Origin: Bacteroides sp. GM023
Lineage (GTDB): Bacteria > Bacteroidota > Bacteroidia > Bacteroidales > Bacteroidaceae
NCBI RefSeq assembly: GCF_014750685.1
Contig: NZ_JAAXGE010000007.1
Coordinates: 186,001 to 250,000 of the forward strand
Length of the DNA: 64,000 bases
Direction: 5' to 3'
Position 1 is the stretch's first letter, and each line of letters starts with the position of its first letter. Position numbers and translations under genes: made by a program. The notes under the pieces were generated by a model. It was not told where the DNA came from. It searched no databases and worked only from the letters and a program-made list of their open reading frames with translations. Shown piece after piece: positions 52,397 through 61,238 of the stretch.

Positions 52397-54247
52397 ATGA
52401 AAAAATATATATTATCAATAGCATTAGGACTGACAATAGCAATGTTTACATCTTGCGATGATTTCTTGCAGGTCGATGCTTCCAGTCAAAAAGAAACCTT
52501 AAAAGCGTTTACTACTTACGATGAACTGCGTCAGGCAACAGCTTATCTCTATATGAGGCCGTGGTTTGGTTTTCACAGTACTTATTTATTCAGCTTTGGC
52601 GATGCCCGTGGAAATAATATCTATGGAGACAACAATAATGAACAGGGATATGCCCCTTACTGTCTTTTTACGAATAAGCCGAATACCCCGGGATTGAGTA
52701 ATGCATGGAATTCGCTTTACACGGTCATTACCCAAGCAGATTATATTATCAATGACTATGCTCCGCAGGGACGTCAGCACTTTGATGAATCGCAAGCGAA
52801 TATTTGCGAAGGAGAAGCACGTTTTATGCGTGCAGCGGCCTATTATTACCTGGCCTCCTATTGGCATGATGTTCCTTTAATTGAGGATCCGGTAGCATAT
52901 ACCCAAGCTGTAAATGTAGCTCCTACGCGTTTTGAAGACGTGATTCGGTATGGTATACGTGATCTGGTTTATGCAAAGGAGTATTTACCGGTTTCAGATG
53001 TGGACGGACGAGTGACCAAGTATTCTGCTGAAGGTCTTTTGGCACGCTATTATGTGACATTAGCTGCTTATGCCCGTGGCGGGCATTGTTCACAAACAAC
53101 GATGGATTATTATGAAGCGAGTGATAATCATGATTTGGCGGAGAAACTGTACGCTCTAGCGAAAGAAGCTGCCGGTAATGTAATCACCAGCCAAAGCAGC
53201 TACGGACTGATGGAGGATTATGAGCAGATTTTCCGTGTTCAGAACAATAATTGTAAGGAAGTGCTATTCGCATTGCAACCCTTGAAAGGTGTGGATGTTT
53301 ATGGTATGGGGAATAGCAACGGGCAGAGTCTCTGTTCTTATTCGGATTTACTTAATGGGCTCAGTGCTTATAATGCATCCTACATTTCTTATGATTGTTT
53401 GCGTATGATGATAAACTCCGGAGGACTTTCACGTCTGCGTGCCAATGTACTTTATCCGGGACAAACATATAGTTATATTGGTACTCATACGGCGGAAGGA
53501 GCTTGGAGTGCAGGTTATAAGAGCGGGCAGAAGTCGAATGGAATAGAAACCGGCAAGAAAACAGCATTTAAAAAACAGATAGTCGGTAGTCCGGAAGATA
53601 CAAACAATATCGCTCTTAACGGCAATTCGGGATTCAGTACCCCAATGTTACGTATGGCAGAGGTTTACCTGCTCTATGTGGAAGCTTGTATGGGAGTAAA
53701 CGATGAACTGACAGATGAAGAGGCGTTGTCATATTATGACGATGTGAAGCGCCGGGCTTATCGGTTGGAAATGGAGAGTGATCCGGAGTTTAAGATTAAG
53801 ACTTACTATCTTACTCGCAATGACTTGATGAGAGAGTATAGAATGGAACTTTTCATGGAAGGGCTTTGGTGGTCTATTCTGGTCAGACGTTCATTTTATG
53901 ATATGAACTGGGTGACTCAATTTATAAATAATGAGTTATTCTATACAGTAACTAATGATGAGGGAGAAGAAGTACGTGGAGACGAGTGGGATAGCAATCG
54001 CTGGTACGCTTATAATTATTCATTAAACAATACGACTCAGACTCCGGAATTCAGTTCCGATAGTCCCCGTCAGTCCGATGGTTCTAAACTGGCAATTCGG
54101 GCTACTCATACTCCATTGGCGGAAGGCGACTACGTTCATTCGGACAAGTCGAATGATAATGTATGGGCTTTCCCTTATCCGGAAACAGAGAGCACACGTG
54201 ATCCGTTACTGAAAACGGCGCCTATCATTTATGACTTTAATAAATAA
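52397..54247 (+). CDS. SusD-like xylan-binding lipoprotein
   Basis: 616-residue lipoprotein (lipobox FTSC followed by DDFLQVDASSQ). TPR-like helices and the conserved C-terminal SusD region are visible (FRVQNNNCKEVLFALQPL, YLLYVEACMGVND, DLMREYRMELFMEGLWWSILVRRSF, NVWAFPYPETE). It is longer than many SusD proteins. It caps the SusC barrel and delivers xylan oligosaccharides. The next gene starts 12 bp after its stop. Confidence 0.94.
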   Translation: MKKYILSIALGLTIAMFTSCDDFLQVDASSQKETLKAFTTYDELRQATAYLYMRPWFGFHSTYLFSFGDARGNNIYGDNNNEQGYAPYCLFTNKPNTPGLSNAWNSLYTVITQADYIINDYAPQGRQHFDESQANICEGEARFMRAAAYYYLASYWHDVPLIEDPVAYTQAVNVAPTRFEDVIRYGIRDLVYAKEYLPVSDVDGRVTKYSAEGLLARYYVTLAAYARGGHCSQTTMDYYEASDNHDLAEKLYALAKEAAGNVITSQSSYGLMEDYEQIFRVQNNNCKEVLFALQPLKGVDVYGMGNSNGQSLCSYSDLLNGLSAYNASYISYDCLRMMINSGGLSRLRANVLYPGQTYSYIGTHTAEGAWSAGYKSGQKSNGIETGKKTAFKKQIVGSPEDTNNIALNGNSGFSTPMLRMAEVYLLYVEACMGVNDELTDEEALSYYDDVKRRAYRLEMESDPEFKIKTYYLTRNDLMREYRMELFMEGLWWSILVRRSFYDMNWVTQFINNELFYTVTNDEGEEVRGDEWDSNRWYAYNYSLNNTTQTPEFSSDSPRQSDGSKLAIRATHTPLAEGDYVHSDKSNDNVWAFPYPETESTRDPLLKTAPIIYDFNK

Positions 54248-54259
54248 TTGAATACTGTT

Positions 54260-55621
54260 ATGAAAAAGACAAATAATATACTTTGGAATTTCTTGTTGAC
54301 CGGTATGCTGTTGTTCCCGTTATTGGGGGTGTACTCATGTTCGGATGATGATGACGATGTAAGGATATATAGTGTATGGAGTAATATGTTGGGTGAAGAG
54401 GCGAAACAAATTACTTCTGTATACACTGGTAACTGGATTCGTTTGGATGGTTGCGGTTTTAGTGGGTTACGTGCCATTTACTGTAATGGGATGCGGGTTA
54501 CTGAATACAATGCTACTTATATGGACGATGCACATTTGACATTTCGTGTCCCAAGCGGTGTCCCGATAGCGAATGAAGTGGAAGATGAATCCTTGCGGAA
54601 TACAATTAAAGTAATAACTTCACATGGGGAGGGAATCTATCGGAACTTTATCTTTAAGAATATCAATAAAATGCCGGGTGTCACAGATGTCTCTTTTACT
54701 TTGCCTGAATCCGGTGATTTTATTACTATTATCGGTAAATATCTGAATGGTGCCACGGCTGTTTATTTTCCCGGAAATGATGGAAATGAAGTAGCTGTTC
54801 CTTTTATTGAAGGTGGTGAAGATATGACTGTGACTGAAGATGGTACACGGATTCGTGTAAAAGTTCCTCAGGGAGTGGGCGAACGTAGTGGCTCTATTCG
54901 CGTTGAGCTGGCAGATATGGGTGAGAATTATTATACCCCTAATTATATGTTCTATGATAAAGCCATGTTTGTGCATGACTATGATGGTACGACTGCTTTG
55001 GATTATGGGCTAGATGAGAGCTTGAACAGTCCGAAGAACTGTAAATATTATCCTATATCTTCAATCACTATACCCTCCTTACCCGAAGGGGCTAGAGATT
55101 ATATCTTCTGTATGCCGGAAGTCCCTGCTACACTTCCGATAGCAACAGGGAATGACGATACGTTCGGTTTCTTCCGTTTCAGTACGGGCAAGCAATTAGC
55201 TTATTTAGTCGAACATAGCAATGGGGAATTTGCGAGAGAAACCGATGCACGTAAAGTTGCTCTGCAAGCTGATATTTATATCAATCAGCCTTGGAGTACC
55301 GGAGTGGTAGCTTGGCGTATGGACAAGGGTGGAAGTAAGGGGAATAGTGCGAGTGCATGGAATGTTGCTGCGTGGGCAAACAATAAGCCGTACGATTTTT
55401 CCGGAGGTTGGAAAACGGTGACTTTCCCTATACATACTAAATATTCAATATTGGGAGAAGCCATTGATGCTTGGTCAGGAAGTAAGGTACATTCATTGTT
55501 TGCTTTTTTGAACTATAACATACAGAATGAAGCCAATCTTACTGATATTAAGCAGCTTGATAATTTCCGGTTGTTTGTCACTAATCTGCGCTTAGTGCCT
55601 TATGAAACACCGGAAGAGTAA
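54260..55621 (+). CDS. Surface glycan-binding lipoprotein with IPT/TIG domains (SGBP, short form)
   Basis: 453-residue lipoprotein (lipobox VYSC followed by SDDDDD, strongly acidic, indicating surface display). Two immunoglobulin-like IPT/TIG domains span about 30-225 (GNWIRLDGCGFSGLRAIYCNGM; SGDFITIIGKYLNGATAVYFPG). A C-terminal glycan-binding domain follows (FFRFSTGKQLAYLVEHSNGE, WSTGVVAWRMDKG, ending VTNLRLVPYETPE). The end repeats in the next gene, so the two are paralogues. It probably holds xylan at the cell surface for the endo-enzyme. The ATG at 54260 is used; the frame also has a TTG at 54248. Confidence 0.87.
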   Translation: MKKTNNILWNFLLTGMLLFPLLGVYSCSDDDDDVRIYSVWSNMLGEEAKQITSVYTGNWIRLDGCGFSGLRAIYCNGMRVTEYNATYMDDAHLTFRVPSGVPIANEVEDESLRNTIKVITSHGEGIYRNFIFKNINKMPGVTDVSFTLPESGDFITIIGKYLNGATAVYFPGNDGNEVAVPFIEGGEDMTVTEDGTRIRVKVPQGVGERSGSIRVELADMGENYYTPNYMFYDKAMFVHDYDGTTALDYGLDESLNSPKNCKYYPISSITIPSLPEGARDYIFCMPEVPATLPIATGNDDTFGFFRFSTGKQLAYLVEHSNGEFARETDARKVALQADIYINQPWSTGVVAWRMDKGGSKGNSASAWNVAAWANNKPYDFSGGWKTVTFPIHTKYSILGEAIDAWSGSKVHSLFAFLNYNIQNEANLTDIKQLDNFRLFVTNLRLVPYETPEE

Positions 55622-55637
55622 TGTATAATTATAAAAA

Positions 55638-57620
55638 ATGAAGAATATGAGATATTTACGATATATACAATCTGTGATGTACATCTTTATGATGACTGTC
55701 ATATTGACGGGAGTATTTTCGTGTAGTGATGATGAAAAAGATGTGGAAGAGATTCTTCCTCCTACCATAACGAAAGTATGTGTATGGAATGAGGAAAGTC
55801 AGGAGTGGACAATTCCAGAGGCGGGTCAAATGGTACGTATTGGTTCTCCTTTGCGTATTGAGGGAACCAATATGGATAAAACAATTGCTGTTTATATCAA
55901 TGGCGGGCAGGTTGCTGGTTTTCAGGCGGGAATGGATGAGATTGAACTCGTGATTCCGGAAATTCCTGTGGATGAAGAAGATGTAAAAGAGGTCAATCTT
56001 AATTTGGTCAGAGTTGTAAATAAAGCTGGGGCTGCAACATGTACGGCAGAGGATTTCCAGTTTTTTGGAAAGCTGATTTCTGTTAGCGGATTGTCGCTGA
56101 CAGAGAATGGAGGCAGGACATGGACTACGGTGGAAGAAGCACCGATTGGTAGCCGGATTCGGATTGAAGGTGATGGACTGAAGACCATAAAAGAATTGCA
56201 GATGAATGGTATGTACATAGATTTGGCAAAGGCTACCATTAATGACGATGCTTTGATTGTGGATATTCCGGAAGATATGCCTTTTGGAAAGGCAGTGAGC
56301 GATCCTGCTAGTTTAAATAAGTTGGTAATAACAACTGCTTATGATGGTCCGAAGATTTTTGATTGTGTAGTAGCAGGTAGACAAATTGAGATTACTGAAA
56401 TAACAGATGGTAATGGTAATAAAATAGAAGAAGCCGGACGAAATACTGTGGTTAAAATTGTAGGAAAATACTTCGCGACATTTCAGGGATTGCGCTTTAA
56501 TGGGCAGAAAATAGAGCCCACCTCTGTAGAAAGTTCTTGTATTACATTTACAGTTCCGACTGATACAGAGAATTTTAAAGTAGGTGAAGGAACCTTGGAG
56601 ATAGTAAGTGCTTATGATGAAGTCGGAATTAGTCGGGTCTTCAATTTATTAGGATTTGTCCCTAATGTGACTGCTGTTTCCTACACAATGCCTAAACCTG
56701 GTAATGTAATTCGTTTGACAGGCGTAAATCTACTTCAAGAAGCAAAAGTGTTCTTTCCTTCGTCCAGTGGAGAAAAAGAAGGTCATGTTCAAGAGGCTGC
56801 AAATGATGGAACTTCAATTGATGTACTTGTTCCGGAAGGAGTTGGTGATAAGGCGGGCTATCTGCGTATAGTAAGTGAAGGGAATGAAGCGACAGTAAAA
56901 GGTATCGTAATGTTTTATAATCAAGGAGTATTCTTACGTGAATTTACGGATGATGAATTAAAATTAGGATCAGTTTCAGGGGCTATGACGCAAAATAAGT
57001 CTGCATTATATACTCCGACTTCTCGTCCCGCCATGGATATACAACCTGTAAATCCTGATTATTTTATATGTTTCAAGAATACTTCTGTTCCGGTGAGCAC
57101 TAGTAAACATGGTGCATATTTAAGATTCTCTACTAAAGCACAGATTGAAAAAGTATTGGAAAGTAGTAATGCCCAAGAAATAACAGCAAATACTTTGGTG
57201 AAAGATATAGTGCTGCAGGTAGATGTCTATATGCCCAACTCTTGGAGTAGTGGAACGTTAGCTTGGAGAGTTGATAAGGATAGAAGTATTGATGGTCCTA
57301 GAGTGCTAAATATGGCACCTTGGAGAAAGGAAAAAGAGTTTGCCTTTGGGAAGGAATGGCATACCTTTACTTATAAATTCACGGATTTTGCATTGACAGA
57401 CAGTGAGAAAGAAACCTTAACATTAGGTGTGTGGTTAAGTAAGTATGCAGCGAAATCTGATGGTGCAGCTTATGTTTCCCTCTTTACTTTTGTTAATGGC
57501 AATTTGATGTATAAAGATAAAGAGCAACCGGATCCTCAATGGGATTGCGTAGATATCACAAACTTTGAAATGAACCTTGCCAATATGCGTTTGGTGCCGC
57601 TTTCATTAAATGCCGAATAA
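55638..57620 (+). CDS. Surface glycan-binding lipoprotein with IPT/TIG domains (SGBP, long form)
   Basis: 660-residue lipoprotein (lipobox VFSC followed by SDDEKD). It has about four IPT/TIG-like repeats in series (for example GQMVRIGSPLRIEGTNMDKTI, GSRIRIEGDGLKTIKELQMNG, RNTVVKIVGKYFATFQGLRFNG, PGNVIRLTGVNLLQEAKVFFP). The C-terminal binding domain is shared with the preceding protein (LRFSTKAQIEKVLESSNAQE, WSSGTLAWRVDK, ANMRLVPLSLN). The extra repeats would project the binding domain further from the membrane. It lies 16 bp after the short form, in the same operon. Confidence 0.87.
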   Translation: MKNMRYLRYIQSVMYIFMMTVILTGVFSCSDDEKDVEEILPPTITKVCVWNEESQEWTIPEAGQMVRIGSPLRIEGTNMDKTIAVYINGGQVAGFQAGMDEIELVIPEIPVDEEDVKEVNLNLVRVVNKAGAATCTAEDFQFFGKLISVSGLSLTENGGRTWTTVEEAPIGSRIRIEGDGLKTIKELQMNGMYIDLAKATINDDALIVDIPEDMPFGKAVSDPASLNKLVITTAYDGPKIFDCVVAGRQIEITEITDGNGNKIEEAGRNTVVKIVGKYFATFQGLRFNGQKIEPTSVESSCITFTVPTDTENFKVGEGTLEIVSAYDEVGISRVFNLLGFVPNVTAVSYTMPKPGNVIRLTGVNLLQEAKVFFPSSSGEKEGHVQEAANDGTSIDVLVPEGVGDKAGYLRIVSEGNEATVKGIVMFYNQGVFLREFTDDELKLGSVSGAMTQNKSALYTPTSRPAMDIQPVNPDYFICFKNTSVPVSTSKHGAYLRFSTKAQIEKVLESSNAQEITANTLVKDIVLQVDVYMPNSWSSGTLAWRVDKDRSIDGPRVLNMAPWRKEKEFAFGKEWHTFTYKFTDFALTDSEKETLTLGVWLSKYAAKSDGAAYVSLFTFVNGNLMYKDKEQPDPQWDCVDITNFEMNLANMRLVPLSLNAE

Positions 57621-57642
57621 ATAACTTTTAAAATAGATAACG

Positions 57643-58062
57643 ATGAGAAAATTATTATTAGTTTTATGCTTATTCGCAGCGATAGCTGTGAATGCAAAGG
57701 AAGAACCAATTCAACTGTTTCCACGTACTTATGGCTATTTCTCCAAGGGAGATAAAGAGACACAGACAATTACTTATGACCATGGTTACGGACAATATGG
57801 CTGGAAAAATCGTAAAGGTGTGGCACTGTCTGATTACAATTATATTGTGTTGGAAATAGAACCGACTGATTCACGTGTAGAAGTTCATGTCCTTTATGAC
57901 GGGGATGATAAAAGCATTTGTGTGGGAAAGATTGAAGGAGGAAAAACAAAGGCTGTCTGTGAATTTGACGGTATGCGTAAAGTTACTGCTATTTATATGG
58001 TGAAGTCGAAGCCGGGACTTACCAAGATCGTCAGATTTGCGTTGATGGATCAAGTGGATTAA
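57643..58062 (+). CDS. Small secreted protein of unknown function, last gene of the xylan susC operon
   Basis: 139 residues with a signal peptide (MRKLLLVLCLFAAIAVNAKEE) and no lipobox. The mature part is a beta-rich domain of about 115 residues (IQLFPRTYGYFSKGD, DYNYIVLEIEPTDSRVEVHVLY, ATAIYMVKSK-like segment TAIYMVKSKPGLTKIVRFAL). The pattern looks like a carbohydrate-binding beta-sandwich without a partner enzyme. I do not recognise a named family. It lies 22 bp after the long SGBP gene and before a strong terminator, so it is cotranscribed with SusC/SusD. Confidence 0.75.
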   Translation: MRKLLLVLCLFAAIAVNAKEEPIQLFPRTYGYFSKGDKETQTITYDHGYGQYGWKNRKGVALSDYNYIVLEIEPTDSRVEVHVLYDGDDKSICVGKIEGGKTKAVCEFDGMRKVTAIYMVKSKPGLTKIVRFALMDQVD

Positions 58063-58096
58063 TCAAATCATTAGGTAGTTAGTTTAGTAGTTAAGG

Positions 58097-58134
58097 AAAG
58101 AGCCGTCACAATGCAATGTTGTGACGGCTCTTTT
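58097..58134. terminator. Strong terminator of the susC/susD operon
   Basis: Perfect 15-bp inverted repeat (58097-58111 and 58119-58133, arm AAAGAGCCGTCACAA) with a 7-nt loop and T-run. It is GC-rich and the strongest hairpin in the window. Confidence 0.9.
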
Positions 58135-58243
58135 GAGCTTCTTATCTAGGCATATTTTCTACTACTTAAGATTTTTCCTACGGAGATTAAAGCTTTTGAG
58201 CGCACAAATTTAGCATGGTTTAGGTAGTCGGGTAGTTGTTGCG

Positions 58244-58331
58244 TTATAAGGGGATAATGGGCACTTTATAAAGAGATAAATGTCACCTTATAGAGTGATA
58301 AATATCATCTTATAAGGTGACTAACTATCTT
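58244..58331. repeat. Four tandem 22-bp degenerate units with TTATAA core
   Basis: Units start at 58244, 58266, 58288 and 58310, an exact 22-bp period. Each begins TTATA(A/G), then has GATAA or a variant, then TCAC or a variant. The unit junctions give palindromes such as CTTTATAAAG and TCTTATAAGG. Units 2-4 also hold an 11-bp inverted repeat (GTCACCTTATA at 58282-58292 with 58311-58321). The array is in the gap between the convergent susC operon and GH115; the rest of 58135-58473 shows nothing recognisable. Confidence 0.7.
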
Positions 58332-58473
58332 TAAAAGAATGGACTCCCTAAAGATACAAAATTAATCAGTGAAAAGCAATAGCAAGATAGGAAATTTCAC
58401 TGTATCACAAATAGCTTTATCCTGTTTTCATACTATATAGTTCAATGCTTATTACTCTTTTTTACAGCAAATG

Positions 58474-60942
58474 TTATTTGCAGGTCTCTGGTGCACCTAA
58501 ATAACTGGTTTTCAGTCCTCCGGCATGAATCATGATTTTCTCAATGACAATACCTGGATTCAGTGGGCGAATGCGTAAAGTGTGTTTACCCTTCTTATCC
58601 AGTTGATGGATAGAGCGTGATTCGATAATCGGGTTAGCCTGCCATTTGCCTAAACCGCCTTTATAATGACCGTTAAAGTTGATAATCTGTTCTTTTTCTC
58701 CATCAATGCTGACGGCATAACTTAGCCCCTTATTATCATTGAAATTAAGTGTGGGTGCAAGTAGAAGTTCTACTCTCACTTTACCCGTCTTTTTCATCTC
58801 GATATCATACTCTAGATACATCTTCTCAGGCATTTTAGTGACAGGAATAGTGGTCACTCCCGACAATGTTTTTCCAAAATCAGGGATAATGCTCCAAGAC
58901 GTTTCCCCTTCAGCTATGGCACGTGTGAAATGTTCGGCTTCCATCGCTACATACCCGTCAACTTCCTGGAATGTATATGTTTTTTCTTTCTCCGGCACAC
59001 GTATTACTTTAGGCATAATCTGTTTTTGAGGATTGTTCCATGAAGTATATCCGATATGAATCTGATCCATCATGTGATTCCACTTTCCATTGGATATGAC
59101 TTTGTTATAATGGTGACTCAATAGAGAGTCGCGTTGATAACAAGCCTCTACCTTATCTGCCCATTGATTCGCTTCCGGGGCTAGTTTGGCAGCCAATGCG
59201 TGATTCTTAGCCTGTGCATAGTACATATTGTAGAGGTTGGAACAAGCTTGTACAGGATATGATATGATTTGGTCGTATGTATCTCTATATGTTGCCGGTA
59301 ATAGGAAACCGAGATTGTGGGCATCCAATGCCAATGCGTTGTATTCGTCTACAACCCGTTCCCATTCTCCGTAGTTAAAACTGTAAGTTTTGGCGTTCAA
59401 CATTTCAGGGGTGACGCGACGATTATATTTGGCATAAAGAGAAAGGATACGCGCTGTTTCTTTGGCATATTGGTTTCCGAACAGTTGTGCGCAGAAATCT
59501 TCTGTATGCTGTTTTAAATTCTGTGCATTGAATTTCTCCGGATTCCATGCCATATCCAGGAAAAAGGTGATAGGGTACTCCATCGGTTTCAAATCTCCTA
59601 CGTTGACAATCCAAAGTTTGCGTACACCGTATTCGTAGGTGAGATTCATCTGTTCCCATATACGTGGTATCGGGTTGATATTGATCCATTTAGAGTTGCG
59701 TGGAGCACCTACATAGTCAAAATGATAATACATTCCGTAACCACCGGAGCGGGGCTTCTCGTTCAAATTGGGAAGTTTCCTCACATTTCCCCAATTATCA
59801 TCGCATAATAATAAGGTAATATCATCGGGAACACGCATTCCTTTATCATAATATTCTTGCACCTCTTTGTATAGCGCCCATACTTGTGGAGTCTCTTTTG
59901 CTTTTTTACCTGTTACTTTCTCTATAATTTTTCGTTGGTCTTTTACTATATTCTCCAATAAACTGATATTGGCTCCTTCACTCATGGGCTCGTCTCCATC
60001 ACCCCGCATGCCGACAGTAATGACTGATTCCCAATTTTTGGCGCGTTCTATTCCGTATGTCCAAAACTCTCGTAGATTCTGTGCGTTATGGTTGTAATCC
60101 CATTCGCCTTTTCCACGTCTTTTCCAGTCTTGTTGTGCCAGAGCCATTGGTTCGTGATGGGAAGTTCCCATCACGATTCCCATGGTGTTTGCCAACTGCC
60201 CGTTTTGAGGGTCGTCATCGTAAAATGCACTTCCCCACATGGCAGGCCATACAAAGTTACCCTTCAAACGTAATACCAATTCGAAAACATGTTTATATAC
60301 TTTGCTGTTAATCCCACCGAATTTGGCCTTAGCCCAATTTCCGAATGACGGCCATTCGTCGTTGATGAAAATTCCCCGATATTCTACTTTCGGTTCTCCG
60401 TCTGTGTACACTCCCGGTTTGATATATACATTCTCCTGTTGGATAACGGGTACATCTGCCCACCAATACCATGGAGAGACACCCATTTGCTTGGAGAGTT
60501 CGTAGATACCATATATCGTGCCTCGTTTGTCGCTTCCGGCAATGACTAATGCTTCGTCAACTCCATCAGCCGGCTTGGCAATAACTTGCAAAAGGAACTT
60601 TTCATTTTTGTTGATTAATTGTTCCTTATCTACTTTACCGGTAGCGATTAGCTTTTGAATGATGGCTGAATGATAGCTGCCTATAATAACACAACGATTT
60701 GCAGGAATATTATTCAAGAGTGCAGGTTGCTTATTGCATACTTGCCGGATGTCCTGTTGCAGATTGCTGATGGCCATTTTGACCCCTTCATCTTCTGTTG
60801 CATCCATTACGATGGAACAAGGAGCTCCTTTCGTGATCAGTGGAAAGTGATGTGGTTCCGGTGTGAATACAACAAATGTATCCGATGCGAAACAGGTCAA
60901 ACTAATTATTGACAGATACAAGGCTAAGAATACTTTTCTCAT
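58474..60942 (-). CDS. GH115 alpha-glucuronidase
   Basis: 822-residue enzyme with a signal peptide (MRKVFLALYLSIISLTCFAS). The GH115 hallmarks are clear: PWYWWADVPV, EYRGIFINDEWPSFGNWAKAKFGG, NFVWPAMWGSAFYDDDPQN, MGTSHHEPMALAQQDWKR, VGMRGDGDEPMSEG, and LLLCDDNWGNVRKLPN. The C-terminal domain (about 670-822) is a beta-sandwich (VAMEAEHFTRAI). GH115 enzymes remove 4-O-methyl-glucuronic acid from internal xylose units, so the substrate is decorated glucuronoxylan. It is on the opposite strand to the susC operon, with its own promoter upstream showing the predicted HTCS repeats. Confidence 0.94.
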   Translation of the reverse strand: MRKVFLALYLSIISLTCFASDTFVVFTPEPHHFPLITKGAPCSIVMDATEDEGVKMAISNLQQDIRQVCNKQPALLNNIPANRCVIIGSYHSAIIQKLIATGKVDKEQLINKNEKFLLQVIAKPADGVDEALVIAGSDKRGTIYGIYELSKQMGVSPWYWWADVPVIQQENVYIKPGVYTDGEPKVEYRGIFINDEWPSFGNWAKAKFGGINSKVYKHVFELVLRLKGNFVWPAMWGSAFYDDDPQNGQLANTMGIVMGTSHHEPMALAQQDWKRRGKGEWDYNHNAQNLREFWTYGIERAKNWESVITVGMRGDGDEPMSEGANISLLENIVKDQRKIIEKVTGKKAKETPQVWALYKEVQEYYDKGMRVPDDITLLLCDDNWGNVRKLPNLNEKPRSGGYGMYYHFDYVGAPRNSKWININPIPRIWEQMNLTYEYGVRKLWIVNVGDLKPMEYPITFFLDMAWNPEKFNAQNLKQHTEDFCAQLFGNQYAKETARILSLYAKYNRRVTPEMLNAKTYSFNYGEWERVVDEYNALALDAHNLGFLLPATYRDTYDQIISYPVQACSNLYNMYYAQAKNHALAAKLAPEANQWADKVEACYQRDSLLSHHYNKVISNGKWNHMMDQIHIGYTSWNNPQKQIMPKVIRVPEKEKTYTFQEVDGYVAMEAEHFTRAIAEGETSWSIIPDFGKTLSGVTTIPVTKMPEKMYLEYDIEMKKTGKVRVELLLAPTLNFNDNKGLSYAVSIDGEKEQIINFNGHYKGGLGKWQANPIIESRSIHQLDKKGKHTLRIRPLNPGIVIEKIMIHAGGLKTSYLGAPETCK

Positions 60943-60989
60943 GGTTTAAAAATTAAAGAATGATTGGTTATTGATATTTTAGTATGCTA

Positions 60990-61055
60990 CAAAGATAATC
61001 AGTATTGGAGTAGTGTAGGTTTTTGCGTGTTTCATTAGTATTTGTTATTGATACA
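60990..61055 (-). promoter_or_regulatory. GH115 promoter with predicted HTCS repeats
   Basis: On the minus strand the -7 box TATCTTTG is at 60990-60997. TGAAACACGC begins at 61034 (37 bp upstream) and TGTATCAATA at 61055 (58 bp upstream), the same layout as the other xylan promoters. Confidence 0.58.
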
Positions 61056-61238
61056 AGTATTACTTTTTAATGGAACAGGTATATGAGTTTGGAGGATTTC
61101 GAGAAGGAAATGCTTTTGGTTATGTTTCAAAATCTTTTATTCTTGTATGCCGCTCTTGCTTGCTAAGCAGTTAAAACTTATGTTTGTAGGACTGATTTAT
61201 TGTATAATACCATCTTTGAATGGCTAAATTATTAACCT

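Noticed and set aside
61179..61218. TATGTTTG (61179) and CATCTTTG (61211) as GH98 promoter -7 boxes
   Set aside because: The first lacks half-sites at 37/58 bp and the second misses the TA of the consensus, so neither is convincing enough to annotate.
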